A DNA stretch of 64,000 nucleotides from Stratiolaelaps scimitus (Eukaryota; Arthropoda; Arachnida; Mesostigmata; Laelapidae): contig JABWDB010000012.1 in assembly GCA_019614645.1 (NCBI GenBank), positions 1,426,001 to 1,490,000 on the forward strand. The letters are read 5' to 3'. Shown here in pieces: positions 20,712 through 34,057 of the stretch; within the stretch, counting starts at the first letter, position 1; every line of letters starts with the position of its first letter. The position numbers and the translations under genes are program-made. Under the pieces are notes generated by a model. It saw nothing but the letters and a program-made list of their open reading frames with translations. It was not told where the DNA came from and did no database searches.

Positions 20712-23054
20712 GTATAAAATCCACACGCACAGCCAGATGCTGAAACCCCAAACCTTCATCATGCAGAAGTATAGTTCTCTACGATGATTCTCTCTGCCAA
20801 CTCAATATCCGTTTTTTTGGAGGGGTAAGCTTGTTGGTGTTCCAACATTTTATCGAACACTGAGATACTAATTAATAATAATAATAATAATAATAAAAGC
20901 AAGAGAGTTTGAATAGAAAGAACGAAATCATTGACGTGTTGTATATAACAATCGCTAAACCATCGAACAATCATTGAATGTCGAACGTAATAAAATGTTA
21001 GACGTGTCGGTCACGCATAGGTATTATCGACACAATAATTCATGAAAACAGAAGCGTGAACTAAGTTTGAAGTATTATTGATGCTATTATGAATATGATT
21101 GTTATTGATAATATGTACAACGTTTACGATAATTCCTACGGCGATGTTTATCATGCTGATTTCTGTGTGTGTATGTGTCTTATACGAGAGTCTCTCTTGG
21201 TTTCTCTGTTGCAATGTGCATTTCTATGTCCAGTCGATGAAACCGACTATTTTCTATAACCAAAACAAGCACTAACAAGCAGCAAACCTGAGAGACCACA
21301 AGGGACCTAAATTAAAATACGAAACCGACTGATTGTATCGAAATAGTATATGTAATTTATTTAGCCTAGAAAAAAAAGCGTATGTTATGTGACGGTATGA
21401 CCACATCATAAAATATCAATTCCACTTGTATCATTAAAAAGCAGGACTATGGTTAATAGTTAATTGCTCGCTTTAGTAGGACGAGAGATGATTTATTTTG
21501 TTAACCGTCAAAAAAACGTATATAATGATTGTATTTATCATATTCGTTTTTATTTTTATTAATAGAGGATGTTAATAGAAAAATGCGTCAAAAGTGGTAT
21601 GTGGGCCTTAATGTAAATACACTTCGCAATGCACCGAGGTGAACATCTACCTGGACTGTACATAGTAATAATAATAATAATAATTATTATTATTATTATT
21701 ATGATTATAATTATTATAATTAATAATTTCCTAGACTAGTGAAATCTGTACTATAACATAAACTGAATGACAATAAATAATTTATATTGCACACCTATGC
21801 GCTTTCAATTCTCTGATACAGTCGTGCATAGCTATGAATGCATGTCAAATCATCCAATACCTTCTTAGGAATTCGCTGTGATAGTGCCGGATTTTTACCG
21901 GCTAAAAATCCTCGCCTCCATCCAATACCTGGACCTATCTAAGTGGTAACTCAAGCCGCTATTAAAACGATGAAAAAAAAAGTCCGAAAGACGAATGGTC
22001 GACAACGAGAATAAGTAGTATCCGACGGGGCTGACGTTCTCTGGTCGCTTCTTTTGTTTTGTTGTTGGAAATAATTCGGAGAAGGCGATGATTATAGTAA
22101 TCCTCTGCTTCTTGTCAGAAACACTCTTCGATAGTCCCCACCTCACATCCATGCCCTTACCGCCTGACGAGTCTTTGAGGCGGAAATGCTAGAAATAGCG
22201 GCCGGCACCGACACTTGTCAGAGAAGGGACAGCTGAGGGTCTGTTACAGAAACAGTGTGCTTTTGTTGACTCTTCGACCATACGCTGAATTCTTCAACTG
22301 CTGGTGGACGTAGCGCGAGGTAGGGTGGGAAACGTAATCTGGGAAATGATCAGGGAAATTGCCGGTAACAAAATGAGGGAGAAATGCAAGGATTACGAGA
22401 GACTGTCATAAAAATCAATGGAGGGCATTGTGGGCTGGTACCATTGTGGGTCAATATATGCGACGAGACATTGCAGACTCGAAGCAACAAACGGACTCAC
22501 GACACTAGCGCGGGGTGCTACTGATACTAGAATTCGTATTCAACACATTCACCAAGTGATGCATTAAATTCGATTTCCAGGAAGCTTTGGGTACCATGAA
22601 TCATGCTAAATTTGTCGATTGTATTAGATAAACTTATCAGCTAGGAAATATATACTTTCAGCTAGAAGAATAATGTAGATAGGTATATATAGTTGGAACA
22701 AATTGTGATGATGATGATTCTAATGCTTTGCATCGACGTACGTCTTATCAATCAACGGTAAACTTATGTTTACTAATTATTTACCTCTCAGGTATAGGGA
22801 TTTTGATTGTGTCAGACAGAGTTTTTGTGTCAAGTTTAATGATAGGTTAAGTTCCAGAACGAAGTCCCTGTTCGGAATGTAACAGAGATTGTCCATTGAT
22901 CAATTCAACTCAAACCATAGCTAACTAGTGAAAAATTGTTCCATCTACTAGCCTTGTCTGGAGTACGATCTATCTTCATTTCATTGCTAAATAAACGTGG
23001 GATGTCGTGTTTCGTTGGAAAGGAGATTGATACTGTCAAATGCTCTCTGAGCTA
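20712..23054. other. AT-rich intergenic stretch with simple repeats
   Basis: No coding sequence recognised. It contains (AAT)n at about 20874-20897 and a palindromic (AAT)n/(ATT)n block at about 21667-21725. The motif GGGACAGCTGAGGGTC near 22225 resembles the closing block of the repeats at 6901 and 36691. Confidence 0.5.
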
Positions 23055-23977
23055 TAAGGGGTAGAAATATGTTTTGCCGCATTTTTACTCATCCAAACTT
23101 GGCCGTTCTGGGCGAAAGAGAGATGCGATCCATATTGGTGGTTTAAAAACCGTTTCTTGAAAAATATACTTTTTATCTTTTTCTTTAAAAACTATTTCAG
23201 TCTCGTGACGATTTTCGTATTCTACTTCACACAAGTCGCCAGCAGTATTTGCAGCCGTGTCTCCGAGTTGAGTTTCTTTGTCTTGAGTTCTGGACGGCGC
23301 TGCGTCTCAGCTAGGACGGTTATGAGGTAGTTCAAAAAAAGATCGTGCCGGTGATTTTGACCTCAAAGAGGCTCCCAAGTCGGGAAGGCCCACTGAGAAT
23401 GACAATGACAGGGTGGAGTGCGAATTAGAGGAAAATCCTGCAATGAGCAGCGCAATGCTAGCTGAGAAGCTGGGTGTAAGTGGCCATACCCTAAAAAATC
23501 ATTTGCATGAAATGGGACGAATTTACTAGCTCGGTTGACAAGCACAGTGCGTTGCAGCAGAAACAAACCAGTCTCATCACGAGGCGAGGAGTAATTCTCC
23601 AACACGACAATGCAAGGTCTTATACATCGCTTGTGCGAACCGGGACACCATTTCGCGGTTGAACTGGGAAGTTTTACCCATCCGCTGAACTTCTCTGACC
23701 CCGCCCCTTCAGATTAACCACTATTCTGAACTTGCAAAACAGCCCTAGTGGCAAGATGTCCAGCTCAGTACAACAGGTCGAAAATGCCGTTTCGTCGTTC
23801 ATCGAGACCCAGGAAACAAGCTTTTACGAAAAGGGAATTTACGGTTTAGTGGGTCGACGGATGAAACGTTTAAATTCCGAAGGAGAGCATTTTGGTTGAA
23901 TAAAGTTATGTAGAAGTAAAGTTATGAACATTTTTGTTTTCCTTTAAAATAGCGACAAAACATATTTGCACCCGTTA
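23055..23977 (+). mobile_element. Degenerate mariner-family DNA transposon, internally deleted
   Basis: The two ends carry inverted repeats of about 28 bp. At the left, GGGTAGAAATATGTTTTGCCGC reads from about 23059. At the right, the complement of 23952-23973 reads GGGTGCAAATATGTTTTGTCGC. A TA dinucleotide lies at each end, as expected for Tc1/mariner targets. Inside, on the + strand, are relics of the transposase: an N-terminal KDRAGDFDLKEAPKSGRPT block (from about 23338), a helix-turn-helix part, MLAEKLGVSGHTLKNHL, and a C-terminal part with LQHDNARSY (the family's DN aspartate) near 23600. At about 0.92 kb it is shorter than the usual 1.3 kb, and the middle of the gene is missing. Confidence 0.88.
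23338..23903 (+). pseudogene. Mariner transposase pseudogene
   Basis: The N-terminal DNA-binding relic runs in one frame from about 23338 to the TAG at 23527-23529, preceded by a +1 shift in an A-run and by a tryptophan codon apparently mutated to TAG. After that the central catalytic region is missing. The C-terminal relic resumes around 23565 (ITRRGVILQHDNARS) and continues through further frame breaks to a GEHFG-like end near 23900. The first catalytic aspartate is lost with the deletion. Several stops and shifts make it non-functional; it belongs to the mariner branch (DDD-type) of the Tc1/mariner superfamily. Confidence 0.85.
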
Positions 23978-26795
23978 TATTAAAAATAATTCGTGGATGC
24001 CCTTGAGAAAGGACAAGCAAAGCTTCTATGCATTCCGCTGTCTAAAGTATTACTTTGCCAGTTCCCGACAATGGCCCAAGCCAGCAATCGGTTCTGGGTT
24101 TTAGTCGGTGCGCGTCCGACGAAAACCTTAACGGATTTTGACTCCAACCTAATAAAGAAAGAAAAGCAAAGCTTCTATGCAGCGCAGTCTGAGTTGGATT
24201 CGTATTGTACCGGTACGATATCGTTGCTTTTGACAAGAATCATTGCCCGCGGTCCTTCACCCCCACGGCGCAAGAGGTCGATTCAGCTATAATTATTTTT
24301 ATCGATCTATGTTTAGTTGTGTAGTAAATATTGCAAAAAAATTTATATTACGCGAATAGTCTACTAGCTGTATCGCTGGTTCCGAATTTGAACAGTCCTT
24401 CTATAGCACGAGACCATAGATACTTACGTTCAAACGGTGCCAGGGACAAATATACAATCTAATATATATATATATATATATGTATATCAAGGGCGAAAAA
24501 TGTGCCGCTTTCAAAAAAGAAACGTCACTGTATACCAAAGGTCTGATCTTAAACGAGTCCCAGAGTATATTTTGTCTGTCGTTCGTCGTCGTCGTCGCCT
24601 TACGTGTGTGTGTGTTCCAATTCTCAGGAGTCATGGCAATAAAAGGCTCATGATCGTCATACACACTCTTCTATCTATCCATTATAGTGCTTCGAATGAT
24701 GTCTATGGTATATTTATGCTATATGGCATCCGAAACAACTGCGCCATTCCAGTTCTGACAATTTGATCCCGAGACGTGAGATAACAGGCGGACGACAGCT
24801 TAAATTGGGTCGGATACGGTCATCATCTTCGGTTTGGCTGTAATGATAAAACTTAGGAGGTGTGTTCCCGTTGTGAACGGGAACTGCAATTGTTACAATG
24901 CTTAGGTTCTCATATGTGTACAAATAAGTAAAAGCAAATTCAGCGAAATCTAGTTTCATAGCTCTTTCCCTCACGATGCCCTCAAGGTACATAATCATAG
25001 AGGTTTCCTAATAGAGCATAATTTATATATACAAATGTGTATAGATCTCGGCATAGAAAATCCGTGTACATATACCATGGACATGAGCACAACCACAAGC
25101 CTCTTCTCCTTTTCAATTAAACAGATTGACGTACTGTGACCTAATTCCTTGTATTTTTCTCTGTCCGAGTGTTTCCCTAACCTGAGTGACATCACTGCCC
25201 TCTGGGCAGATTCTCCCTGCCTACGAACGGTGAAAGCCAACGGCTTCTTTGGTGCGCTTTGTATTTCATTTTACACAGGATAGTTCAGTCAGTACACGCA
25301 TGCGCATTTCCTGGAGCAATCGTTAGGTGGCTATTCATCCAGGTTGCTGCCGCTTCAAGCGGCACTAATAACGTGCATTCAGCGAAGAGCATCTTAGGGT
25401 TCGCTTCCGCAAAGTGCCAGCGCACTTTACTCTAGTGGTTGTAGCTGTCAGTGGGAACGGCAGGATTTATCGAAACGCACCGAGAATTAGAAAACGGAGG
25501 AATTCACAAGTAAGATCAAACAGCGATTTGAGGATTTATGGAATTATGATAGAAGAACGCTTCTTCGCAACATTCTTTTGATTCAGTCTTCGGCCAACAT
25601 CAAATTGAAAGGAGTTTGGTCCCCCTAGGGTCTCTCATGTTCGAGGAATGTAGATCTGCTAGTTGTGTTGATATGTATTATATAAGGGCGATGCTTACCT
25701 ATCTCGAAATTAAGATAAGAGGTAAATCTAATAAGACCGCTATTTCTTTTGCCGTCCACTGTTTGTTCGATTTTCCTTTTCGCCTACGCTGCTGCACCCC
25801 CCGAAAGTTTGACAAATGCGTGTGTCTTCGCGTCTGTCGCGTAAAGTGTCCGATCAGTGTCGGGGGGACAAAAATACATTAGGAAATAACCGCACCGTTC
25901 AGAGATTGCTTCAGCCCCAGAATGTGGAGCAATTCCGGTCGTCATGGAAGCTCCGTGAGATGTGTCCCGAATTTCGCTGACCGTACAGAGTGACAAAGAC
26001 TGTCACTGCTGAGACAGGCTACGAATGAGTTCAAAGAGGGATCTGAGCAAGAACATGGTTCCCGAGATACAAAGCAGCAGTGCTGTTCCATTGGCAGCAT
26101 TAGATCCTAAAAAGGAAACAGTCTGGCTACTGAAACCACCTCTGAGACTCTGGCTGAAATTATTCTATTGGTGAGAAGGAGACTTTGGCTTGCCTTTTCA
26201 GAGTAGGCAAATGGCGCGCACTTTCGTTGGTAGATCATTCATTGTCCATGATGATTGTTAGTCATTAGTCAATTGACTTTGAAATCTTGGGTCAAGAACA
26301 AACTGAGCTAGCTGGGCGGTGAAGTCAGATCTGTGTTAAGGTTTACCGGTTTCGAGATCTCGATATTCACTTCAATTCTTTTGAGAGCTGGTCAGGAATA
26401 AATTTCATTCGATAGGTCTCCTGATTCTAAGCAGAAACTGCTCGGAGTTGTATTAATTGTGAGTTCCCCTTTGGGTACCTCTAGTTTTATTAGCAAACGT
26501 ACGTTCTCATGGGTTCATGGGTCAACCTTCAGACATTGGTACGGGAATTATTGGAAGCGAACGACATCTGGGCAGCTTTGTCTAAATTATGACTGACAAT
26601 ACTCTCTAATACTGACTCGTCCACTTTTCGATATATATCTGGCCACCGGAAAAGCCTTCGAATACTTTTGATTCGCATGGTATGTCTCCAGGATGGACTT
26701 TGTTCCGCTACAACTTCCGTGACGACCCACCATCAGCCGCGGTAGACTGGACCATACTTCATCCCATTGTAGGGACTACAGCTCGGCGATAGATA
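23978..26795. other. Non-coding stretch, nothing recognised
   Basis: A (TA)n tract lies at 24461-24481. Near 23995-24190 the motif GACAAGCAAAGCTTCTATGCA and the related GAAAAGCAAAGCTTCTATGCA occur about 155 bp apart, a short dispersed duplication just downstream of the mariner copy. Open frames of 60-110 codons show no known domain. Confidence 0.45.
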
Positions 26796-26877
26796 ATGGA
26801 GGAAACAAGCACTTCATCACCAGAAGGGTCCTCTAGCTCAGACATCGCCGGTGCCGTCAACATGGACGACATGTCAG
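26796..26877 (+). CDS. Candidate first coding exon, acidic Ser-rich N-terminus
   Basis: ATG at 26796 opens 27 codons plus one base that translate as METT-type acidic, Ser-rich sequence starting MEETSTSSPEGSSSSDIAG and ending NMDDMS. It is followed by a strong donor, TCAG|GTCAGT with GT at 26878-26879. An in-frame TAG lies six bases upstream, so translation cannot extend further 5' in this exon. The leftover G fits the GC opening the coding-like exon at 36943 to give glycine, continuing RDLGKDEPQF. The product is not recognised. The evidence is the donor, the codon content and the phase. Confidence 0.35.
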
Positions 26878-29800
26878 GTCAGTTATAGCTTGATCCTGGT
26901 CTATTTTCTACTATAAAATGATCGGGTAAAAGGCGATCTAGTGGATGCGCCGCGAACTTGACATCAAGTTACGTCTTTCGAGCATTCGCTCATGCACCTG
27001 TTTGATTAGTGCATATTACACACGAGAAACTATGGAAGGTATAAAAATATGAAAGAAACAAATATGAGGAATATACTTCAGGCAGAAAGCCCTTCAGATA
27101 TACCCGGTATATTCCTCCTTTTTATCTATCCTATATACTGAATAATAATCATACAACTACTTTGGCGTATACAGTGTTCTGAAATAAGATTCCGGGTAAT
27201 GGCAAAGTCCCTTTTCACTCAACTAAAAGCAACAACATCCCTGCAGACGACAGGCAGAAGCGACATACCTTTCGTTAAAGAAAAAGTCTTCCTTTTATGC
27301 AGCAGAACCTTTAGTAGATACGTGTACAGAATGAGACGAGAGACCCTTTCCTGAAACGCTTTCCATATTCTTACCTACGAACATTTCCTCATTTGAAAAC
27401 AACATAGCCAGCTGAACCTATGTGGAACCTCCAAGTAATAGTGAATTCAATATTTTTTTATCCACCATATACTGCTTGGCGAACTTTATAGATAACACGC
27501 CTGATTGCGCGAATTACACTAATTAGGTTAACAGTAATGAGGAATAGTTGTGTAGAATCGAATGAGTCTCATTTGTTTCATACTTTTAACGTGAAATAGT
27601 TTGACTCCTTGATAGTTTCAAGGTCGTATTCCCTCGACAAGTTGAGGCGAACAAGTCTGCTTTTCCTGAAAATTACCTACTGTGTACACGAAATATATGG
27701 ACCAGGAGTGTCATCATTTCTCCATTTATTTCGAACAGACTTTACGAGTGCCGTCCTGTTTTAGCATACAGATCTCGTTGATAGAAATAGGTCCACGCTG
27801 ACGAAACGTGTTCTCTACTAGAACCATCGGGATATCGTTGGGAATACGTCTGTCGAATAATTGGTCGAAAGGTGCAGGTTTGAAGGGGGAAAAGGGTTTA
27901 TGTGCTATTAGGTTGATTTGTTATAGAAATATTATTACTGGCATTAATTAAAATATATTTATTATCACCCCTATTGCGTTGAACACTACAGAATGCCGAC
28001 AGGCTTTACAGCATATGTCTGCGTTACATAAGGGTCACGTGAATAGAGCAGGTGTCACAGATGAAGATGCTCAGCTTAAAATTGCCATAAATACAAGCTA
28101 TTCCGAGGTGGCCAACGGTCGACTCCAACTCACACAGGCTGCAACGTTTCAGGATGATTGTAATACAACACAAATGAGGAACTCTTCAAGCTCTTCGCTT
28201 CGATATCTCCTATGTCGAGAACTGGATGCGGAGAATAACGCATATATTATTGGTGCGTCGTGTGGGAACCACCAGAGTATGTCAGTGCGTAGTGCTATGA
28301 CTTTTCGCTCATGATCCGAACGAATACTGGCATCCAACGGGCTGCGTCTGGATTCAAAAATTATGCTGCTCCGAATGCGACATTTTGGGCCGCCCACTCT
28401 GGCCGCTAATAACTATTGTGGGACTGATAGAGAGGTGTTTAAGACTAACAAATTGTTGTTCTGAGCGATTTGTAATGGCTCTATTGAAGTCTGCCTATCA
28501 CGAACGATAATTAGCCTCTAGTTGGGAAACGCTGATGGACATCGAAGGACAGCATGCTTAGTTGTATGGCGAAATTATTACATCTTATAGTTCCAATCGA
28601 AGCTAAGGGAAATAAGGCCCTACGGGCGGGTTAATTAATTCAATTAATTATTTAATATAATATTTTATTTTTAATAACTAAATAAAACATATATGAAAAA
28701 AAAATTTTTCTTGTAAGATTTTTATGACAGATCTCATAATACTGATAAATGCGGAGTTGATTCAATATGACAAATATACACAGTGGCCATACAATATTTA
28801 GATGTAATATTTGATAAAATTAGATCAAACATGTATAAATATCCATACCATATTTATTCAAAGACCACTGAAAAAAAAACCTCCTGGCTGGCATTATTAA
28901 CAAATAAAAAGTTATTCAGTGAAGTTTGTCATTCCACCTTTCCACAGCTAGCACCGTCAGTTGGTATCCATTGTGAGCAACACTTCCCTCAATGAGTTCC
29001 TGAATCGCAAAGACATTTCCTAAAGTAATACAATAAAAACAGCTAAGTGCTAGACGTATACAGGTCTATTCGAAACTTCCTAGTCTCCACGCTAGGGCCC
29101 CACCGTGTGACGTGAGGCAGAACTGTACTCGGACAGGCTACCACGCTAAACCGGAATGTACCTGCGATGTTGAAAGCCGGGTGACATTTTTTTTGAGCTG
29201 GTTCTTGGCCAAATCGCTAACGTGACTAGCGCAAAGGAGATTTACTTCGCAGAGATACGGGTGTGGTCCAAATGACATACTCATCCAAAGTGCGCAGAAC
29301 GACAGTCACACCGTGGATCTATATCAAGATGTTTATATGAAAAATTGAAAATCCGTTTTGAGGCGATATTTATCCTGTTCGAAGTGGTTTCAACCATAAT
29401 GTTTTTGCGATGGCTGACCCTTGTATATGCTACGCGTAGAATAACGCCAGCAAGGCACACAGTACTAGAACACAAATATACTCTGTAAGATTCCTCGGTT
29501 ATAACACACGGTTGAAGTGGAAGATTTTACATTAACCACGGCGGTGTTTCACAAAAACCATTGTGTCTAAGCAACGTTCCGTGCATTTTTTCTGCACTAT
29601 AAGGTATAACAGGATTTACCTGGGACGGGAGTATTGAGGAAGATCTACAGCTGGAGCTAGCCCACCCTAGTAATGCACTCACATGAGTAGTATGTCATAT
29701 GCTCTTGTGTTCCGTACACAAGATAGTATACAGCCGTTCATGACACTTCTTAGAGGCACCTGCCAAAAGCACTCACCATCTCTGTCCATCAGTCTTTGGG

Positions 29801-31229
29801 ATCTGTAGTGTGAGCAGCCCATCCCAGATGGTTAAACATTCTCGACATATAGTCGCAACTTGCCGCAACCTGTTGAGCACTAAGCGGATTTGCCTCGCCA
29901 CAATGAAAGATATTTTCCATCCTTAGAAAGCATAGCGCAGTTAGCAGTTTTATGTGTAGAGCTCTGTGGTTTACTTTACGCCTGCTTTGAATGATTTGTG
30001 CCTCAACAGATGCAACATACAAGTTTGGTCTGAATGTACACGTGCAATTTGGTTGAAGTGCGATATGTCCACTCTCTTGTGTTCTTGGCGGAACGATCTG
30101 TTTTTTTTAAGTGAGCTCAATTCGAATAACTCAGATGAACTCAACAAATCCCTCCTATCAGTGATTGCCTACAGATATTTCGGGCTGCCAGGCGAAATTA
30201 AGTCTTTCGAACTGCAACACAAGTAGCGACTAAGACTCCAAGGTCTCTCTCCGAGGTAGTTCTTAAATGTACACTCCGGTGAACTGACACGTCTCATGTA
30301 CTTGTTATATCTTTCCAGCGTGTTCAGGGTTGTTCTTATATAATGTAGCGTGCCACGCGAAGCGAATCCGTATCCCGCTCCGTATACAGGTAATAAGGCA
30401 TCGATTCGTCAATAAGTTACCCAAGTTACTGAGTCAGATTTCCCTCTATTGCAGCTAAACCTCGCCCATATCAGTGTGTTTATACAATTTCAATTCGACG
30501 CTCCGCCTGTCGAAACTCGACCCTCCATTTACTCGGCCGCCAACGGCTCCTTTTTATGTACAAAATATAGTGTCACCTTTTAATTCTATTCCATAGTACG
30601 GTGCATGACGAGACGTAGTATCTATGCACACACGGCCTTATTTGTTAGCACTGATATGTTTAACTTCTCCGTTCGGCTATCCACCCTAGCTGTCGCCTAG
30701 GTTCAAATACAGATCACAAGGTAGGCACGAAGGCACTTGCACGAACCGGATATCGATACGATCCCAGCAACGGTGCCAGCAGTAGCAGCAACATCAGCAT
30801 CAAGTCAACGTAATGTGTAAGGGAACATTTTCTGTTGAAACTGGACGAGCGGACGCTGCGTTCACTTAGTTCTACTCGCGCAACGCGATAACATCTCGAA
30901 CACTTCGTAATATTGTGTTTGCACTGCGTTTGGTGCGTGTACCGCCTTGGGAAGCTTGGGAATGTTTCTTCGTACATGGTGTTATTCAAAAGTATTGATA
31001 ACTCGTCGGAGTTCGCCGGCGTAGTGAAGTTATATTTGGTTATATTTGCATTTCATCTGATAAGAAGAACGAAAAAAAAATCTCTGTTGTGGTGCTAAAT
31101 GTCGCCGGATGGCTCAACTTTTACGACAAACCTAGAGCTTGTTGAATCCATATGTTATTGAAAATGTAGCAGAAATATGTCAGTACATCAGCTTTCTTGA
31201 CAATCTTCTTCAAACTTCCTCAAACTCCT
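26878..31229. other. Non-coding stretch, possible intron of an unidentified gene
   Basis: No recognised gene. An open frame of 111 codons at 27979-28314 (+) and smaller ones at 29789-30226 have unremarkable sequence and no known motif. AT-rich palindromic sequence lies near 28630-28690. Confidence 0.4.
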
Positions 31230-31680
31230 TTGAGCAAAAGACTCCAGTCAGCACTCGCTGGTAGTTCTACTCAACTTGCGCAACTGGCTTTTGACTCTGT
31301 CAGCCCGACTATTCTCTTCAAGAAGCTCCGCGCTTGATAATGAAGATGATTTCTCTAAAGGTGCTACGAACCAATCTTTCATGTCGCATCGCAGACAGCG
31401 TGTCGCCACATCAAGGGTTCTCTCTTCGAGTAAACAAATTAGCTTAGGTGCCCCCCAGGGAAGCCTTCTATAGTCCGCACTTTTCTTTATATTAATCAAT
31501 GATATAGCCAATATCTGTCAGCGTTGCAACGTCCTCCTCCACACAGACGATACCTTTCTGTAAATAAGTGGAAATGATCGTAAGGAATTAGTTCGTGAAA
31601 TCAACGAAGATCTCCTTGCCCTTGCTATCTGGCTTCAACTAAACTGTCTCTCCCTCAATGTTCCAAGGCAACATTCTTAA
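31230..31680 (+). pseudogene. Non-LTR retrotransposon (LINE) reverse-transcriptase remnant
   Basis: In one + strand frame, interrupted by stops at 31471, 31561 and about 31675, the sequence reads through a run of reverse-transcriptase landmarks in the expected order. These are SFMSHRRQRVATSRVLSSSK, then ISLGAPQGS (31438-31464), then FFILINDIAN, then HTDDT at 31540-31554 in place of the catalytic (Y/F)ADD motif, then ELVREINEDLLALAIWLQLN and CLSLNV. This order and wording match jockey/CR1-type LINE RT domains. The first catalytic aspartate position has decayed to HTDD and no intact ORF remains. The copy is 5'-truncated, lacking the endonuclease. Confidence 0.85.
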
Positions 31681-32265
31681 ACATTCGCCTAACTCCTAGT
31701 CCTTCTGACATTACCGAGGGTGCAATACGACTTCGAGGCACACGAATTGTAAGTTCCACGGTATCCCGCTCTTCAGGGACTATTCACAACGTCCAGCTCA
31801 CCGCAGTAGGGCACTTCTCTAGTCTCAGTCCAAAATTGGCAGGAGCCTATTTCATCTCTACAATTTCGTACGGCCTTGAATATTTTAGCCTCAACTACGC
31901 TAGTCATAATACCACGTCGATTCTCCAAAAAAAGTAGCAATTTTTGTAAGTCCCCTCTCGATTCTTCCACAACAATTTTCATTTCCAGTGACATTTTACT
32001 TTTTCCTGTTTACACTACGTTTACCTGCTGTTGTTTTATCTGTTGTTTAAAAGAAACGCTGGTCGCAATACATTTGCAGTGCGTCATTCTCTCCTTTATA
32101 ACTCACTCCCTGTTAGTATTTGTTCGTAAAACACATCCGTGCCACAATTCAACTTTGTTTCGAAAAAAAAACATCTTTTTGAAAATATAATCAAGGACGC
32201 TTAATCCAGGGCACTGTACTATCAACTCATTAAACGATATATAAATATATATATATATTAAAACT
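31681..32265 (+). mobile_element. Probable 3' part of the same LINE, ending in AT repeats
   Basis: After the RT relic, frames continue to give LINE-like scraps, such as TIHNVQLTAVGHFSSL and a C-terminal NSLPVSI-type phrase near 32105, before an A-rich run at 32160 and a (TA)n tract near 32240-32258. This is consistent with the thumb and C-terminal region of a LINE ORF2 and its tail. Homology is weaker than in the RT core, so the 3' boundary is uncertain. Confidence 0.4.
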
Positions 32266-34057
32266 CCCCATTACCCTCGTAATTATATTACTTTCATTCC
32301 AATAATTCCCACACTTCGAAAAACGTAATTTTATATTCTTGGCAAATTAGCTCGTGTAAGTAAAAAGCCTAGAATTTGGGGAGAGGGGGGCTAACTAGGG
32401 AACTTAGTGGCAGAAGAAAAACAGTTGGCGTGGCTTACACAATACTCTGATACCAGAGTTTATTAACGGGACTACACTGCACGCTGTCAGAGCGGCTTGT
32501 TAACGACAACTCTCTATCATCTCACTCTTGCTAATCATTGCTACAGCAACGTGGCACATTCGGCACTAGGCGACGCTACCACTGTACGCAGCGTTGCTAA
32601 CTGCAGACCACCTTCTCTCGTCACTGCAGGGCAGCACACATGCGCGACTTAGAGCGACCTAAAGCTTATCTCGAATTGCAACTGGATTTTCGTTGACTAA
32701 ATTTTTGAGAATTGGATGCAGAACTTGCCATTGAATTTCGAAGGATTTGGCAAATATTTCCACATGCAGTTTTTTTGAATTTTTTTGGCCGATATATATT
32801 GTTCAACTTCGACACCATCTAGTCAATGTGGTCTCGGGTGGATGTGATCCCGCAATATATATTATCTAGACCGCATTATTATCACACTGTTTTTGTGTAC
32901 TTCGATCGAATAGGATAAAACCAATGTAAAAATATGGCGCAATTTGACCTCTTCCGAATTGACTTGAATCGTAGCAGAAGGTTCCTCTTGCACTATCTAT
33001 AATTAGCGCTTATTACCATTACAATATCCGCTACGTACAAACAAGCTGGTCGCGGTGATTGCCGAAGCCTTAATGTGGAATAATAATGCTAATATTAGGA
33101 TACTCACAACTCACAATGCTTATAATGTCCACAATGCTCATACGTATGTTCACGTTGACATTTGAAGGAGCTGTGCCCTTGTATATCGTCAAGGGACACA
33201 ATCGGTTATAGATATCGCACACTAGATGGAACGGAAAGTTTATTTGTTTGTATGTATGTACCGTCGATCTCGGGGTCGGCTCTAACGATTCTAATGGGTC
33301 TTTCTGTGCAGAGTTGGGGCGAGAACGTCAGGTAAATTATATATAAGCAAAATTAGAAGTCGGTGACATCACTTGTCAAACCAAGCTATAATTGTAACAA
33401 CATTCTCATGCAAAGGATATATCAATATGCGGAGATAATAGTGAAATCATCGTTTACAACGAACGAGACAACTAAATTATTATATAAGCAAACCAAATAA
33501 CAGTCTAAGTTAGAAGACCAAGACACCGTGAATGTTAGATACAATCAATGCAATAACAGCAACGTCAACGAGGCCAGCAACTCTTTGACAGAAGATTGAA
33601 ATCAGAGTGCTTCCTTCCAAATTGTGAGAATGGCATTTAATGCAATAAGTGTTTCATGAGCACGTACAGCTCGCATATACGTTCTGCATTTTGGTGATTT
33701 TTCGGACGCAAGGTCGAACCGCATACAGACACCTATAAAGGTTGTCAAATCGATATGCTCGATGCCCGTTTGGCCAATATGCACAGTCACGGTGGATTCG
33801 ATTCGCGAGAAGCGAGCGTACACCGCCAATCTACTAACAGCACCAATAGTATAAATAATGCAAAAGCTTCCGAGAGCAAGAAGAATGACATGAGTAGTTC
33901 TTTGTTATTCTTCTCTAATATCACGATTTTGATTTCAAAATGTATACGTGTCACTATCGTTTGGTGACACCATTAAATCCACGGAGGATTGCAAAGAAGA
34001 AATATTGCCCTCCCGAGTGGGTCTCTGAAATGTCTTCTGTAGCCCGAAAATACGATT
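32266..34057. other. Non-coding stretch
   Basis: AT-rich sequence without a recognised gene, RNA or element. The minus-strand frame at 33602-33829 has no identifiable domain. Confidence 0.45.
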
